From Marinagarivorans cellulosilyticus (GTDB lineage Bacteria; Pseudomonadota; Gammaproteobacteria; Pseudomonadales; Cellvibrionaceae), in NCBI RefSeq assembly GCF_021655555.1, contig NZ_AP023086.1, forward strand, positions 186,001-250,000: 64,000 nt of DNA, written 5' to 3'. Position numbers and translations under genes: made by a program. Below the pieces are notes generated by a model that saw only the letters and a program-made list of their open reading frames with translations, made no database searches and was not told where the DNA came from. Positions 43,111 to 52,600 of this stretch are shown here, in pieces (the stretch's first letter is position 1; every line of letters starts with the position of its first letter).

Positions 43111-43138
43111 AATAGGCGCCTATGCGGGCGCCTATTTT
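43111..43138 (+). terminator. Rho-independent terminator after the GH43 gene
   Basis: AATAGGCGCC pairs perfectly with GGCGCCTATT around TATGCG and ends in TTTT. Confidence 0.88.
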
Positions 43139-43293
43139 GGTTGGGGTATTTGTTCAGGAGGCTCGAGCTTCTCCCAAATATTGAACGAGCCGGTCGCAAA
43201 CCGTCGTATTATTTTCTGGGCCGTTTGGGCCTTCCTTAGGCATATTTTTTTATTGCGTAAGTGCCGGCTTTGGTTTTGGTATTTTACAATCTG

Positions 43294-43323
43294 TTTGACT
43301 CTCAACTGCGGTTTTTAGGTTTA
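43294..43323 (-). mobile_element. Solo end of a family-C element
   Basis: The 30 bp here match the inverted left end of the nested element at 36780 with one mismatch, including TCAACTGCGG and TTAGGTTTA. No partner end is found in the 43139-43523 gap, which otherwise holds only the promoter side of the CotH gene. Confidence 0.7.
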
Positions 43324-43523
43324 TATTAAGCGTTGCAGGGCAATACGGAAGTGGGCGATTAGATTAACGCATTTAGGCTGGGGCTCCGTTAATGTAATTA
43401 TGTATTTATGTTGTCATGGTGATGGTTATTTAACCGCCTTTGAATGGTAGTGAGTGAAGGCGCGTTCCGTCACATTTTAAATAACGTTAAAACGTATAAT
43501 TGCCGATTTTATTGGGAATTTTC

Positions 43524-44870
43524 ATGGCGCTATTAGGAATTATAAAAAGTTGTAAAGAGGTAACAATACGACCTTATCGCAATGCATTGCTGTTGATCAT
43601 GGTAACGTTGGGCTTGGTGGCTTGTGGTGGCACTGATATTGATTCCGATGCCGATATGGCACAACCTGAACCAATGGAAGAAGATTTATTTCAGCAAGAT
43701 AAAGTGCTAAATATAGAGCTGTCTTTTCCTGATGGCGATTGGGACAGTTTGCGGCGCGAGAGTAATTTGGGGCGTATTGATGGCGGTTTTGGTCCTGTCG
43801 ACCCCTGTTTTGAATACAGTGAATTTTATGGTGCGGCGTCTATTGATGGGCACCTTCTAGAAAATGTGAATATCACGAAAAAAGGCACCTTTGGCTCTGT
43901 TGACTCTAATCGCCCTAGTCTAAAAATTAACCTTGAAAAAGGTGAAGGCAACGATGGACGCAAGCTATTTGGTGAAAAACGCTTTACGCTGAATAACAAT
44001 AAACAAGACGCATCTACGATTAAACAGTGTTTGGCATACCACATATTTAACCTTGCGGGCATACATGCACCACGTTGCAATTTTGCAAACGTATCTGTCG
44101 AGGGGCAAAGCCTTGGTGTTTATTCCCATGTAGAGGCCATTAAAAAGCCATTTTTAAAGCGTACTTTTGGCAATAAATCTGGCAACTTATACGAAATTCA
44201 GCGCGATGGCGCTTTTATTGAATCGCGCATTGAATATATTGAAGCTAAAACTAATGAAGATGAAACCGACCGCGCAGAATTAGTTGCGGTGGTGAATGCT
44301 ATGAATGCCAACGATGATAACTTATGGGCAGAAATGGCCAAAGTGATTAATATGGATTACCTCATCACATTCGTCGCTATTGAGGCGCTTGTTGGCCACA
44401 CAGATGGTTTTACTGGTTACCAGAATAATGTTTACTTCTATCACAACCCTGACGATAACCTGTTGTATTTTATCCCTTGGGGGGCTGATCAAACGTTTAG
44501 AAAGCAATATATTGTTACTAGTAACGATAATACGCCAGCTTCAATTCTTTTGGGTAATTCGTTAATTCAGCGCTTGTGGCAATCTGCAGAGTTTCGTGCA
44601 AATTACGACCTTCGGTTATTAGAAATTTTAGATACCGTATGGGATGAAAGTGGGTTGATTGCTATGGCTAATACCTTAGCGGGTATTGTAAACGCCGATG
44701 AACGTGAAGTTGATAAAGTTCGCAATTTTATATTGGAACGTAGGTCCCTTGTTGAAAGCGAATTAGATGGTGCTTCAGATCGAGAGGGCGAGTGGACATT
44801 ATTGCCACCGACAGTACAAGAGCCAATGTCTTGCAGCACCCCAGAGCCTGAACTTGTTTTAGCTATTTAA
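43524..44870 (+). CDS. CotH-family lipoprotein
   Basis: This 448-residue lipoprotein (ATG at 43524, GGGAA upstream, lipobox LVAC at Cys34) has the CotH atypical-kinase fold. Family signs include the first strand LNIELSFPDGDWDSLRRES and KKGTFGSVDSNRPSLKINL. The ERRFTLNN-type GEKRFTLNNNKQD, NVSVEGQSLGVYSHVEAIKKPFLKR and the catalytic-type IPWGADQTFR segment follow. In Bacillus the family phosphorylates spore-coat proteins, and in marine polysaccharide degraders CotH proteins are common in surface systems. Its target here is unknown. The final 60 residues hold an EGEWTLLPP segment rich in acidic residues. It is followed closely by the HExxH lipoprotein gene, so the two may be an operon. Confidence 0.82.
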   Translation: MALLGIIKSCKEVTIRPYRNALLLIMVTLGLVACGGTDIDSDADMAQPEPMEEDLFQQDKVLNIELSFPDGDWDSLRRESNLGRIDGGFGPVDPCFEYSEFYGAASIDGHLLENVNITKKGTFGSVDSNRPSLKINLEKGEGNDGRKLFGEKRFTLNNNKQDASTIKQCLAYHIFNLAGIHAPRCNFANVSVEGQSLGVYSHVEAIKKPFLKRTFGNKSGNLYEIQRDGAFIESRIEYIEAKTNEDETDRAELVAVVNAMNANDDNLWAEMAKVINMDYLITFVAIEALVGHTDGFTGYQNNVYFYHNPDDNLLYFIPWGADQTFRKQYIVTSNDNTPASILLGNSLIQRLWQSAEFRANYDLRLLEILDTVWDESGLIAMANTLAGIVNADEREVDKVRNFILERRSLVESELDGASDREGEWTLLPPTVQEPMSCSTPEPELVLAI

Positions 44871-44929
44871 TACGTATTTATTAGACGGCGAATGTAAAAT
44901 TATTTTTCTACACACAGGTGAGTTAAGTT

Positions 44930-46885
44930 ATGACTAAGAATTCATTGCTAGTACGTGTTGCTTTTTGCCTTAGTCCATTTTTTATTCTTACGGCCTGTGT
45001 TGGCGGAAAAGTTACAGAGTCCACATCGTCGTCGACGGTAAGTTCTACACAGTCTTCGTCACTGCCATCATCGTCTGCGGCATCGTCCAGTGCTGCACAA
45101 GCCTGTGATGCTGGCAGTACAGAAACCCAGTGGGCAGATAGCTGCCCCACAATATCTACAAACGATTGCATCGGCGGCACTTGGCAGGTAACCCCTGAGG
45201 GGAGTGATGGCCAAACATTGCGCTATGAAAGCGAGCATTTCGCTTTTTATTGGCAAGACGGTACCGATATAGATATTGCTGGGGCGCAAGGTGCGGCTAA
45301 TACATTGGAAATGATTTGGGATAAATACTTTAATTCGTCGATTAATTTCCCAGAACCCTACTGTCAGTCGGAACTAAAATATAAAACCACAATTCATTTT
45401 GATAACGATTTTCCGCTGTGGGGCGGTGCTTGGGATTACCAAGGTACTAGTATTCCCGGTATGTGGGTTGGCCCCAGCGCAGCCAAAGATCAATGGGGTT
45501 TAGCGCATGAATTTATGCATGGCGTGCAATCCTTAACGCCAGCTTTTGCCGACTGTAATAGCCCTGGTGGTGGCGATTGTTGGATTTACGAAAGCCATGC
45601 CAATTGGATGCCGCATCAAATTTTTAAAGATGAAGTGCATTGTTCTGAGATGCTAGCAAATAGCGCGCATTTACATTATGGCAATACCCGTAACCGTTAC
45701 TGCAATTGGCAATTGTTTGAATACATTAAAGATAAACATTGCCCAAGTACTGTAAATGCCATGTGGACAAGCCAGGCACCCGCAGGTCAGCGCGACCCCT
45801 TTCAAAAATTAATGTTTAACCAGGGTTGGAATATTGAACAACTAAACGACTTGTTTGGTGACTGGGCGTTGCACAATGTGACTTGGGATTATCGCGACCC
45901 CAATGGTGCCGATCAGGGGGCGATTTATCGCCGCAATTATGGCCCAATCACAGCTAACAATACGGCCTATAGCCAGCGCCGTTTACGTTTAACACAACTT
46001 GAGGCATTGGATAATAATTGGCAAAGCAGTCGCCGATTTAGTTCGCCGTATTATTGGGCTCCGCAACGCTGGGGCTACAATGTTACCCGTTTGTATCCAG
46101 AAGACGGCGCGCAAACTGTTACCGTTGATTTTCGAGGCGTCGAGCAAGATGGTGCTAATTCTGGCTGGCGCTGGGGTTTAGTGGCAACAGATTCTAACCT
46201 AGAAAATCCTCGTTATAGTGAACTGCAAAGCGCGAGTAAGGGTGAGTTAACTTTTTGTTTAACTGGCAGTGAGCATGTGTTTTTAGTGGTGTTGGCCGCG
46301 CCAACACAGTATCAAAAAATTACGTGGCAACAGCCGGCTGACGGCACACCTTACCCAAGTATTTACCGTTACCCTTATATGGTTGAAATTAATGGCGCGT
46401 GGCCTCAAGGTTTTGTGAATGGGGAATTATCGCCTTGCCCACAAGGAACCGCTCGGCATTCTAATGGCGGTGGTTGCGCGCCGTCGGCTACTCCTGCTTC
46501 GGTGTATGTTGGGCCTTATGCAAAAATTTTGGGTGGCCGTGTGGCTGGCAATGCCCGCATAGAAGATCATGCGACCATTATTAATGGCGAGGTTAGCGAT
46601 AATGCGATTGTGGGGGCGTTAACCGTTTTAGGTGTCGAGCCTAATCCACATCACGGTGCAGCGAGTTTCAATGTTATTGATAATGCTAGTGTATATTCTA
46701 CGTTTTACCCTATGGGCTGGTTCGGCGCCAACTTAACGGCTTCTGGTAGTGCTGTGTATAAAGGTGATTTAGAGGTCTACTCGAGTAAAAATAATCGTTT
46801 GTTTTATGGCTTAGTTGATGACAATAATCAAGGCGTTACTAACCAGCCAGAGGTGACGACTGAGCCGCCTTACTTTTGGTATTAG
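44930..46885 (+). CDS. Secreted lipoprotein with HExxH metallopeptidase motif, possibly Svx/AvrXca-like (DUF6055)
   Basis: This 651-residue lipoprotein (lipobox LTAC, Cys23) has a poly-Ser linker (about 30-60). The following domain (about 75-330) carries GLAHEFMHGVQSL, the HExxH zinc motif of gluzincin-type peptidases, and YESHANWMPHQIF, which can supply the third ligand Glu. Cys pairs are frequent. A beta-rich region follows (about 360-500). The C-terminal 130 residues resemble a left-handed beta-helix of hexapeptide type (GRVAGNARIEDHATIINGEVS). The architecture resembles secreted Svx/AvrXca proteins of soft-rot and Xanthomonas plant pathogens; this assignment is from memory of the family and is moderate. 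It could cleave wall glycoproteins. Confidence 0.7.
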   Translation: MTKNSLLVRVAFCLSPFFILTACVGGKVTESTSSSTVSSTQSSSLPSSSAASSSAAQACDAGSTETQWADSCPTISTNDCIGGTWQVTPEGSDGQTLRYESEHFAFYWQDGTDIDIAGAQGAANTLEMIWDKYFNSSINFPEPYCQSELKYKTTIHFDNDFPLWGGAWDYQGTSIPGMWVGPSAAKDQWGLAHEFMHGVQSLTPAFADCNSPGGGDCWIYESHANWMPHQIFKDEVHCSEMLANSAHLHYGNTRNRYCNWQLFEYIKDKHCPSTVNAMWTSQAPAGQRDPFQKLMFNQGWNIEQLNDLFGDWALHNVTWDYRDPNGADQGAIYRRNYGPITANNTAYSQRRLRLTQLEALDNNWQSSRRFSSPYYWAPQRWGYNVTRLYPEDGAQTVTVDFRGVEQDGANSGWRWGLVATDSNLENPRYSELQSASKGELTFCLTGSEHVFLVVLAAPTQYQKITWQQPADGTPYPSIYRYPYMVEINGAWPQGFVNGELSPCPQGTARHSNGGGCAPSATPASVYVGPYAKILGGRVAGNARIEDHATIINGEVSDNAIVGALTVLGVEPNPHHGAASFNVIDNASVYSTFYPMGWFGANLTASGSAVYKGDLEVYSSKNNRLFYGLVDDNNQGVTNQPEVTTEPPYFWY

Positions 46886-46935
46886 CTAAGTTTAGGCGCG
46901 AGTAGCTTTACCCGTGACGGTGTTGTTGCGCTAAG

Positions 46936-47126
46936 GGGCATCTCTAAAAATGCACTTTTTCCGCGATAGCGACTTACAGGTTTTCGCTCCTCGACATGCT
47001 GCTCCTGCGCCGCTCTACCCGCTGAATCCTTTCAGTCGTCTGGGCGGTGCTTTATTGCCAAGGATGGCATGTATGCAGGGAATATCTGATTGGACATTGC
47101 CGGAGGAGAGCAATGGTGAGGTGCCG
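46936..47126 (+). mobile_element. Family-A miniature element, degenerate copy
   Basis: The left end GGGCATCTCTAAAAATGCAC is well preserved and the body matches the 235-bp copy as far as the GGGCGGTGCT block. The right end is decayed; only GAGGTGCC at 47118-47125 remains. No target duplication can be recognised. Confidence 0.7.
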
Positions 47127-47233
47127 TTTTAGTCGAATGGGCATATAGCAAAGGCATAAGCGGTTATGCGTTTGCAAGCAGCCACTCTCTTCGGTTTTAG
47201 GGTGTTAAGTGTGTTTCTAGGGACTATGCTGTT

Positions 47234-47267
47234 ATGGGTATTGTCATTTCACAATGACGATACCCAT
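47234..47267 (+). terminator. Strong hairpin upstream of the GH5 pseudogene
   Basis: ATGGGTATTGTCATT pairs with AATGACGATACCCAT (one mismatch) around TCAC, followed by ATTTTG. It ends only 34 bases before the pseudogene start. Upstream, GCATAA and TTATGC form another short stem near 47155-47170. Confidence 0.55.
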
Positions 47268-47300
47268 ATTTTGTCTAGCCAATCTACTGGGTAAATTATA

Positions 47301-48299
47301 TTGAATAAACAACGGTTTCGAGCCAATTGGCAACGATTATGGTGCACATGTTGCGTCGCCTTGTTATGGCTATGTAGTAATGCCTATGCCGGCTTTTCTA
47401 TTAAGGGTACTCAATTATTAGATGCTAATGGTGAGCCTTTTATTATGCGCGGTGTTAACCATGGCCACGCGTGGTTTCCTCTGAACTTATCGGCGATTGA
47501 GGATATTGCAAATGCGGGCGCTAATACGGTACGCGTGGTTTTATCCAGCGGAGCCCAATGGGCGCGCAATTCCTAAGATGATGTAAAAAAAGTCATTAGC
47601 ACTTGTAAGCGAAATCACCTTATTTGTGTATTAGAGGTACACGACGCAACGGGTTATGGCGATAATAAATCAGCCGTTAAAATTGCCGAAGTTACAGCCT
47701 ATTGGCTAAGCATAAAAGAGGCGCTGCAGGGCGAAGAAAGCTATGCGCTAATTAATATTGCCAACGAACCTTTTGGCAACGGCGCTCCTAAGGCGCTCTG
47801 GCTTAAGGAGCATCAAATAGCCATAAAAACGTTACGTGAGGCAGGGCTTGAGCATACATTAATTGTCGATGCCCCTAATTGGGGGCAAGACCGTAACGAA
47901 ATTATGCTGTCGCACGCAGCACAATTAGCGGCCGCAGACACCCTGAAAAATACGTTATTTAGCGTGCATATGTATCAGGTTTATCAGGATTACAATAAAA
48001 TTAACAGCTATGTGACCCGTTTTTTAAACGAGCAAAACTTGCCCTTAATTGTAGGCGAGTTCGGCGCTAGCCATCAAGGTGAGCATGTTGATGCCAGTTC
48101 GATATTGCGCGTAGCTAAAGCCCAAAAGATTGGCTACTTGGGTTGGTCTTGGTCGGGGAATAGTGATTGTTGTACAGACTTAGATATTGTTAAAAACTTT
48201 AATCCCAATGCCCTTAGCGATTGGGGTACGCTATTGCTTCGTAGCCCGAACGGCATTAAGAACACAGCGGTTAAAGCATCGGTTTTCTTGGATGAGTAG
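47301..48299 (+). pseudogene. GH5 beta-mannanase-like gene interrupted by one in-frame stop
   Basis: A single reading frame runs from the TTG at 47301 to 48299 with one TAA at 47574-47576. The first part has a signal peptide (LWCTCCVALLWLCSNAYA) and the GH5 start GTQLLDANGEPFIMRGVNHGHAW. After the stop, DDVKKVISTCKRNHLICVLEVHDATGYG continues the fold in the same frame. The catalytic residues are intact: acid/base Glu in INIANEPFG and nucleophile Glu in LIVGEFGASH. The pattern resembles subfamily 8 mannanases. One nonsense codon, presumably replacing a codon before DDV, is the only lesion, so decay is recent or a sequencing error is possible. Confidence 0.85.
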
Positions 48300-48325
48300 T
48301 GAATCATAAATGGGAGCCTTTTAGA

Positions 48326-48512
48326 CCCTAACGTTGCATTAACTTATGGACCAGGATCGCTTCGCTGCTTCTATAGCAGTATTTCTAACGTCGTACTCAA
48401 TTTTTCTGGATCTCACCTAGAGTGACTAGTATCAATCCAAAAAAATCTCCGTTCAACGCTATAAATACCACTCTAAAAGCTCCTGAACTCAAAATCTAAT
48501 GCAACGTTAGGG
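48326..48512 (+). mobile_element. Family-B miniature inverted-repeat element, 187 bp
   Basis: The element begins CCCTAACGTTGCATTA and ends with the inverse TAATGCAACGTTAGGG. The 4-bp duplication TAGA flanks it (48322-48325 and 48513-48516). Apart from the missing family-C insertion it is nearly identical to the copy at 36627. Confidence 0.9.
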
Positions 48513-48540
48513 TAGATTGTCCCCATTATGGCTTAGTCAG

Positions 48541-49386
48541 TTATAAGGTAGATATTTCCTCTGGAAAGCTAGACCACAGCATAGAGCCTTGACCTAAAAA
48601 GGCTTCTAGCATTTGGCAGCGATACCATTCGTTGTTTTGTGCCGTTGCTCCAGTATTTATGGCTGGGTCACAAGACAAGTACTGGTTGACTAAGTAGCCA
48701 TGGCTTACTTCTCCGGCTTTTGTATTGCGCAACATAGTAGAACGAAACACAGGTATGTCATCAATACTGTCCACAATGGTTTCACTGCCGTGGCAATCGC
48801 CGCAAATACTGCCTGTGCGTGTGGTATTCATAGGCACTTTTTCATAAGGCGCCTTTTCAGGAAGTTGTTCTAAAACAGGAAATGCCAATTCGGCTTTAAT
48901 CGACTGCTGCAATAAACGGTTAGATTCCACTTCGTAGCTTAACTCTAACAGCTGAATATTATCTGGGTCCCAAATAGACGATGTTTCTCCGGTGACAGAA
49001 TCCTCTATTAATAGCGAACGCTCTTGGGGCACAAAGGAAAGCCACAGCTTATCTTCTTTAATAAAAATACGCGGGTTCTCTCGCCCGACCGAAGGCTGTG
49101 CGCTAAAGGTGCTCACGGTGGCATTGTAGGTAAGCGGGCGAGGTAAGCTGGCAATAAAACAGGCTAGTGTGAGCGGCTTGGGCATGGCGTTAATCCATTC
49201 CACTACACTGGCAATATCAGTGAGTACAATGCCGGCAGGGGCTAAGCAAAAACTAAGGTCTTCGGGCTGATGGGCGACGCTCTCGCCAGTACCAGAACTG
49301 CTATTGCTGTTAGAGCTAGAGCTTTGAGGGCCCCCAGCGCAACCGGCAAGGCTGGCCAGTAATAATAAGGGAGTTAAAAACTTCAT
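48541..49386 (-). CDS. Lipoprotein with one CxxCH haem motif
   Basis: This 281-residue lipoprotein (lipobox LAGC, Cys16) has a short Ser/Asn linker. The middle is beta-rich without a recognised family. A haem c motif CGDCH lies about two thirds along, and a downstream stretch TMLRN could provide an axial Met. Other cysteines are present in the C-terminal part. An extracytoplasmic redox function is inferred, as for the DUF1592-type lipoprotein. The ATG at 49386 gives a clean lipoprotein signal; the open frame extends upstream into a family-A element, which is not coding sequence. The element begins 31 bp upstream of the start codon. Confidence 0.7.
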   Translation of the reverse strand: MKFLTPLLLLASLAGCAGGPQSSSSNSNSSSGTGESVAHQPEDLSFCLAPAGIVLTDIASVVEWINAMPKPLTLACFIASLPRPLTYNATVSTFSAQPSVGRENPRIFIKEDKLWLSFVPQERSLLIEDSVTGETSSIWDPDNIQLLELSYEVESNRLLQQSIKAELAFPVLEQLPEKAPYEKVPMNTTRTGSICGDCHGSETIVDSIDDIPVFRSTMLRNTKAGEVSHGYLVNQYLSCDPAINTGATAQNNEWYRCQMLEAFLGQGSMLWSSFPEEISTL

Positions 49387-49416
49387 AAAATACCTATAGA
49401 CCTTGGTAGCGCATAG

Positions 49417-49556
49417 GGGTACCTCTAAAAATAGTAATTTTTGCGTGAGAGCAAGGAAGCACCGCCCAGAGAGCCGCAGTTTACGTGGTGTAAATGAGGA
49501 CTCGAGGACGGAGCTGACGCCGCTATCGCGGAAATAGTGCATTTTTAGAGATGCCC
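49417..49556 (-). mobile_element. Family-A miniature element, 140 bp, inverted
   Basis: It starts GGGTACCTCTAAAAATAGTA and ends TGCATTTTTAGAGATGCCC. The 4-bp flanks are ATAG and ATAA (one mismatch). The internal deletion matches that of the copy at 11070, and the two are nearly identical when one is inverted. It lies just upstream of the CxxCH lipoprotein gene. Confidence 0.88.
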
Positions 49557-49691
49557 ATAAAGGTTGTTTGGGGATACAGGCTGTTTATAACCCAGCAATC
49601 ACTGTGGAATGACGAGCTAGATCAAAAAAGTGGTGGTTAGCTGCTGATGAATGTTCTTTCTTAGAACTCCGTTAGCTTAAAGCGGATGTTT

Positions 49692-52600
49692 TTAGTCGTT
49701 GGCGCCACAAAATCGATTACGGCCAGATTCTTTAGCGACATAAAGTGCTTCGTCGGCCCGCTGGCAGGTGCTATCAAAAGGTTCGTTTGTGTGATGCAGT
49801 GCACCGCCAATGCTAACTGTTAGCTGTAGTGGTGTGGCATTGTCGAGTTGCATCGGGGTATTTTCTACTGCATGACATAGATCATCGCCGAATTGTTGTA
49901 GTGCTACTTTCGATGCTAGTTGTACTAAAATTATGAATTCTTCACCGCCCCAGCGCCCTAAATAATCCTCTTTGCGAATATTTTTTTGTAGCGTATCGAC
50001 AACGTGTTGTATAGCTTGGTCGCCAACGGCATGGCCGTAGGTATCATTTATTTTTTTGAAATGGTCTATATCGATAATCAATGTTGCTTGGGTTTGAGTT
50101 TTATCATTGTTTTTATTTTGCCGTAAGGCCTCTACCACCAATAAAATACCTGAGCGATTATAAATACCGGTTAAAGGGTCGGTAGCAGCAAGGTGGCGAT
50201 AATTATCGGATGTACGCTTTAACCGGCCAATACAATAAATGCCATAAATAAAACCCAAAAATAGTAGGGTGTATAGGCAATATGCCCAGTAAGTTCGCCA
50301 CCACGGTGGTGTGATTACCAATGTTAATGTTCTAGCGCGTTGTTGCCATTGCTCCCCCGGTACGCGTGCCTTTACTTTAAAAGAGTAAGTGCCTGGATTA
50401 AGGTTGGTATAGATTGCGGTATTACGGTGGCCAATATAAAGCCAGTTTTTATCAAAACCTTCAAGTTGGTAGGCATATTCGTAATTACCTGGAAAGCGAT
50501 AGCTCAAAACAGAAAAATCTAACGAGAACATGCCGTGGGAATGCTCAAGTGTAATGTTATCGCTGGTTAGTGTACTTTCTTTTAATATTGAGTCTTTACC
50601 AATATTAATGATTTTATTCGAAACTCTGAATTCTGTGATATGTATAGGGTGCCAACTTTCTTTTAATGTAAGAGCATTAGGCGCCATTGCCGTAAGCCCT
50701 TCGGTCGATCCAAAATAAAGCGTGCCATCACGCGCGGCGAGTGTCGCATTACGATTATAATTAATGCCCGCTAACCCAACGCCTTCTGAATAGATATTTA
50801 TTTTAAATGTTTCTGGGTGAATGCGCGCTAAACCGTTGCTGGTTGCTACCCAAATATTGCCGGCGTTATCTTCTAGCAGGCTCGATACTGTTGACGAAGG
50901 CAGCCCTTCATCAAGCCCAATTCGTAAAACTGCGCCCGTATTCGGGTCAAAACGATTTAAACCGTTATCGTGTGTGCCAACCCAGAGGTAATTATCAGTG
51001 CTGTATAACAACGATTTAATAATGGAGCTGCTAAGTTTAGTCGGGTCATCCTTGTCGCCCTGCCAAGAGGTAAATGTTTTGGTTTCTGGGTCGAAGTGAT
51101 TTAGCCCGTAATAAGTGGCTAACCATAAATCCCCTTTTTTATCTTCAGTAATATGCAGTACATACAAATTACTGATGGCATTGTCTTGGCCATTATTATT
51201 TTTATAATGTACAAAATCGTCGGAGTCTTTGCGGTATTGCTGTAAACCCGCTCCTTCGCTGCCTACCCACAAACGGTTTTTGCTATCGATAAAAGCCCCC
51301 CAAGCAAACGAATCGCCTAGGCTGTTTGGGTTGTTGGCTTGTGGCCCATAGTGCTTGAATGTTTCACTGTCGGGGTCAAAGTGATAGAGGCCGCCGCTCC
51401 AAGTACCTACCCATAAAAAACCATTTTGATCTTCAGCAATACTCAAAATGGCATTGGCTTGTAGGCGATGAGGGTTCCCAGGTTCAGCGATAAAGCGCTT
51501 AAATGTTCCGTCGTTATTTAATCGGTTTAGGCCAAATTCAGTGCCCACCCAAATGCTATTTTTGCTATCTTCAAAAACAGTGAGTATGGCATTATTGCTT
51601 AGGCTTTTTGGGTCCATTGCGTTATTTTTATAGGTTCTTATGTGTTCGCGTGAACGGTCGATAAAGTCGACCCCAAAAGGAAAAAGGCCTATCCACATGT
51701 CGTTATTTTTATCTTCAAATACGCTGCGAGTTTGATTGGATTGAATAGACGATGGTCTACCAGACGAGTGGGTATGGTGTGCAAGTAATTGCTTGTTTTG
51801 GTCGAATACCAATATACCTTGGTGGCCAACGGAAGCCCAAACTTCACCTTTATTATTTACGTGTAAATCTCGAACCACAGCATTATGGCTGCCGCCTAAT
51901 AAGGTGTTTGGCCAAAATACTTTTTCATGCGCGTTATTGGTCGGGTCGATCCAGCATAAGCCGCCCCCGTTTGTGCCTGCCCAAAGGTGGTTGCTGTGAT
52001 CAAAAGCCAGCGTATAGAAAGTGGTCTGTTGTGCTGCTTTTTTTTTGCAGGATGTTTGGATAATTTCGGCGTGCTTGGCGGAAGGTGAAAGTCTTACAAT
52101 ACCCAGCCTGCTTATGGCGAACCATATATTACCATTTGGGCCTATCTCTATATCCCATACGGTATTATTTAAAAGCATTTCACCATTGCGAGTGCTAAGG
52201 TCAAATTCTTGTAGTGTATTGTTGTTGAAGTCAATGCGGTAAGGTGTGGTGTGGGTTCCCACATATAAACGGTCTTGGTCGTCAAATAATAATGCGCTGG
52301 CGCCACGGATTACAGCTTTACTACCCGCAAAACTTTGTGGGCAGTAAAAGCTATCGCTTTCTCTTTTATATTCACAAATACCGCGGCCGGTGGCAACCCA
52401 TAAGTGTCCTTGGCTATTAATCGCTATATCCCAAACAAAGTTATCGGGCACGCTTGTAATGTCGTTAGGGTCATGTTGGTACAGTTTCAAAACAGAGCCA
52501 TCATAACGGCCCAGCCCAGCAGAAGAGCCTGCAAACCACATAAAACCTTGGTGGTCTTGTATTACACGATTAATGCCGCCTAAGCGTCTTACATCGGCAC

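Noticed and set aside
13..46885. Poly-Ser tracts considered as recombination hot spots or phase-variable repeats
   Set aside because: The serine codons are mixed (AGC, AGT, TCT, TCG, TCA), so there is no simple nucleotide repeat that would slip.
47574..47576. Programmed readthrough or recoding of the TAA in the GH5 gene
   Set aside because: No stimulatory context is recognised and the protein family does not use recoding; a nonsense mutation is simpler.
49387..49542. 52-codon N-terminal extension of the CxxCH lipoprotein
   Set aside because: Most of it is family-A element sequence, and the true lipoprotein signal starts at the ATG at 49386.
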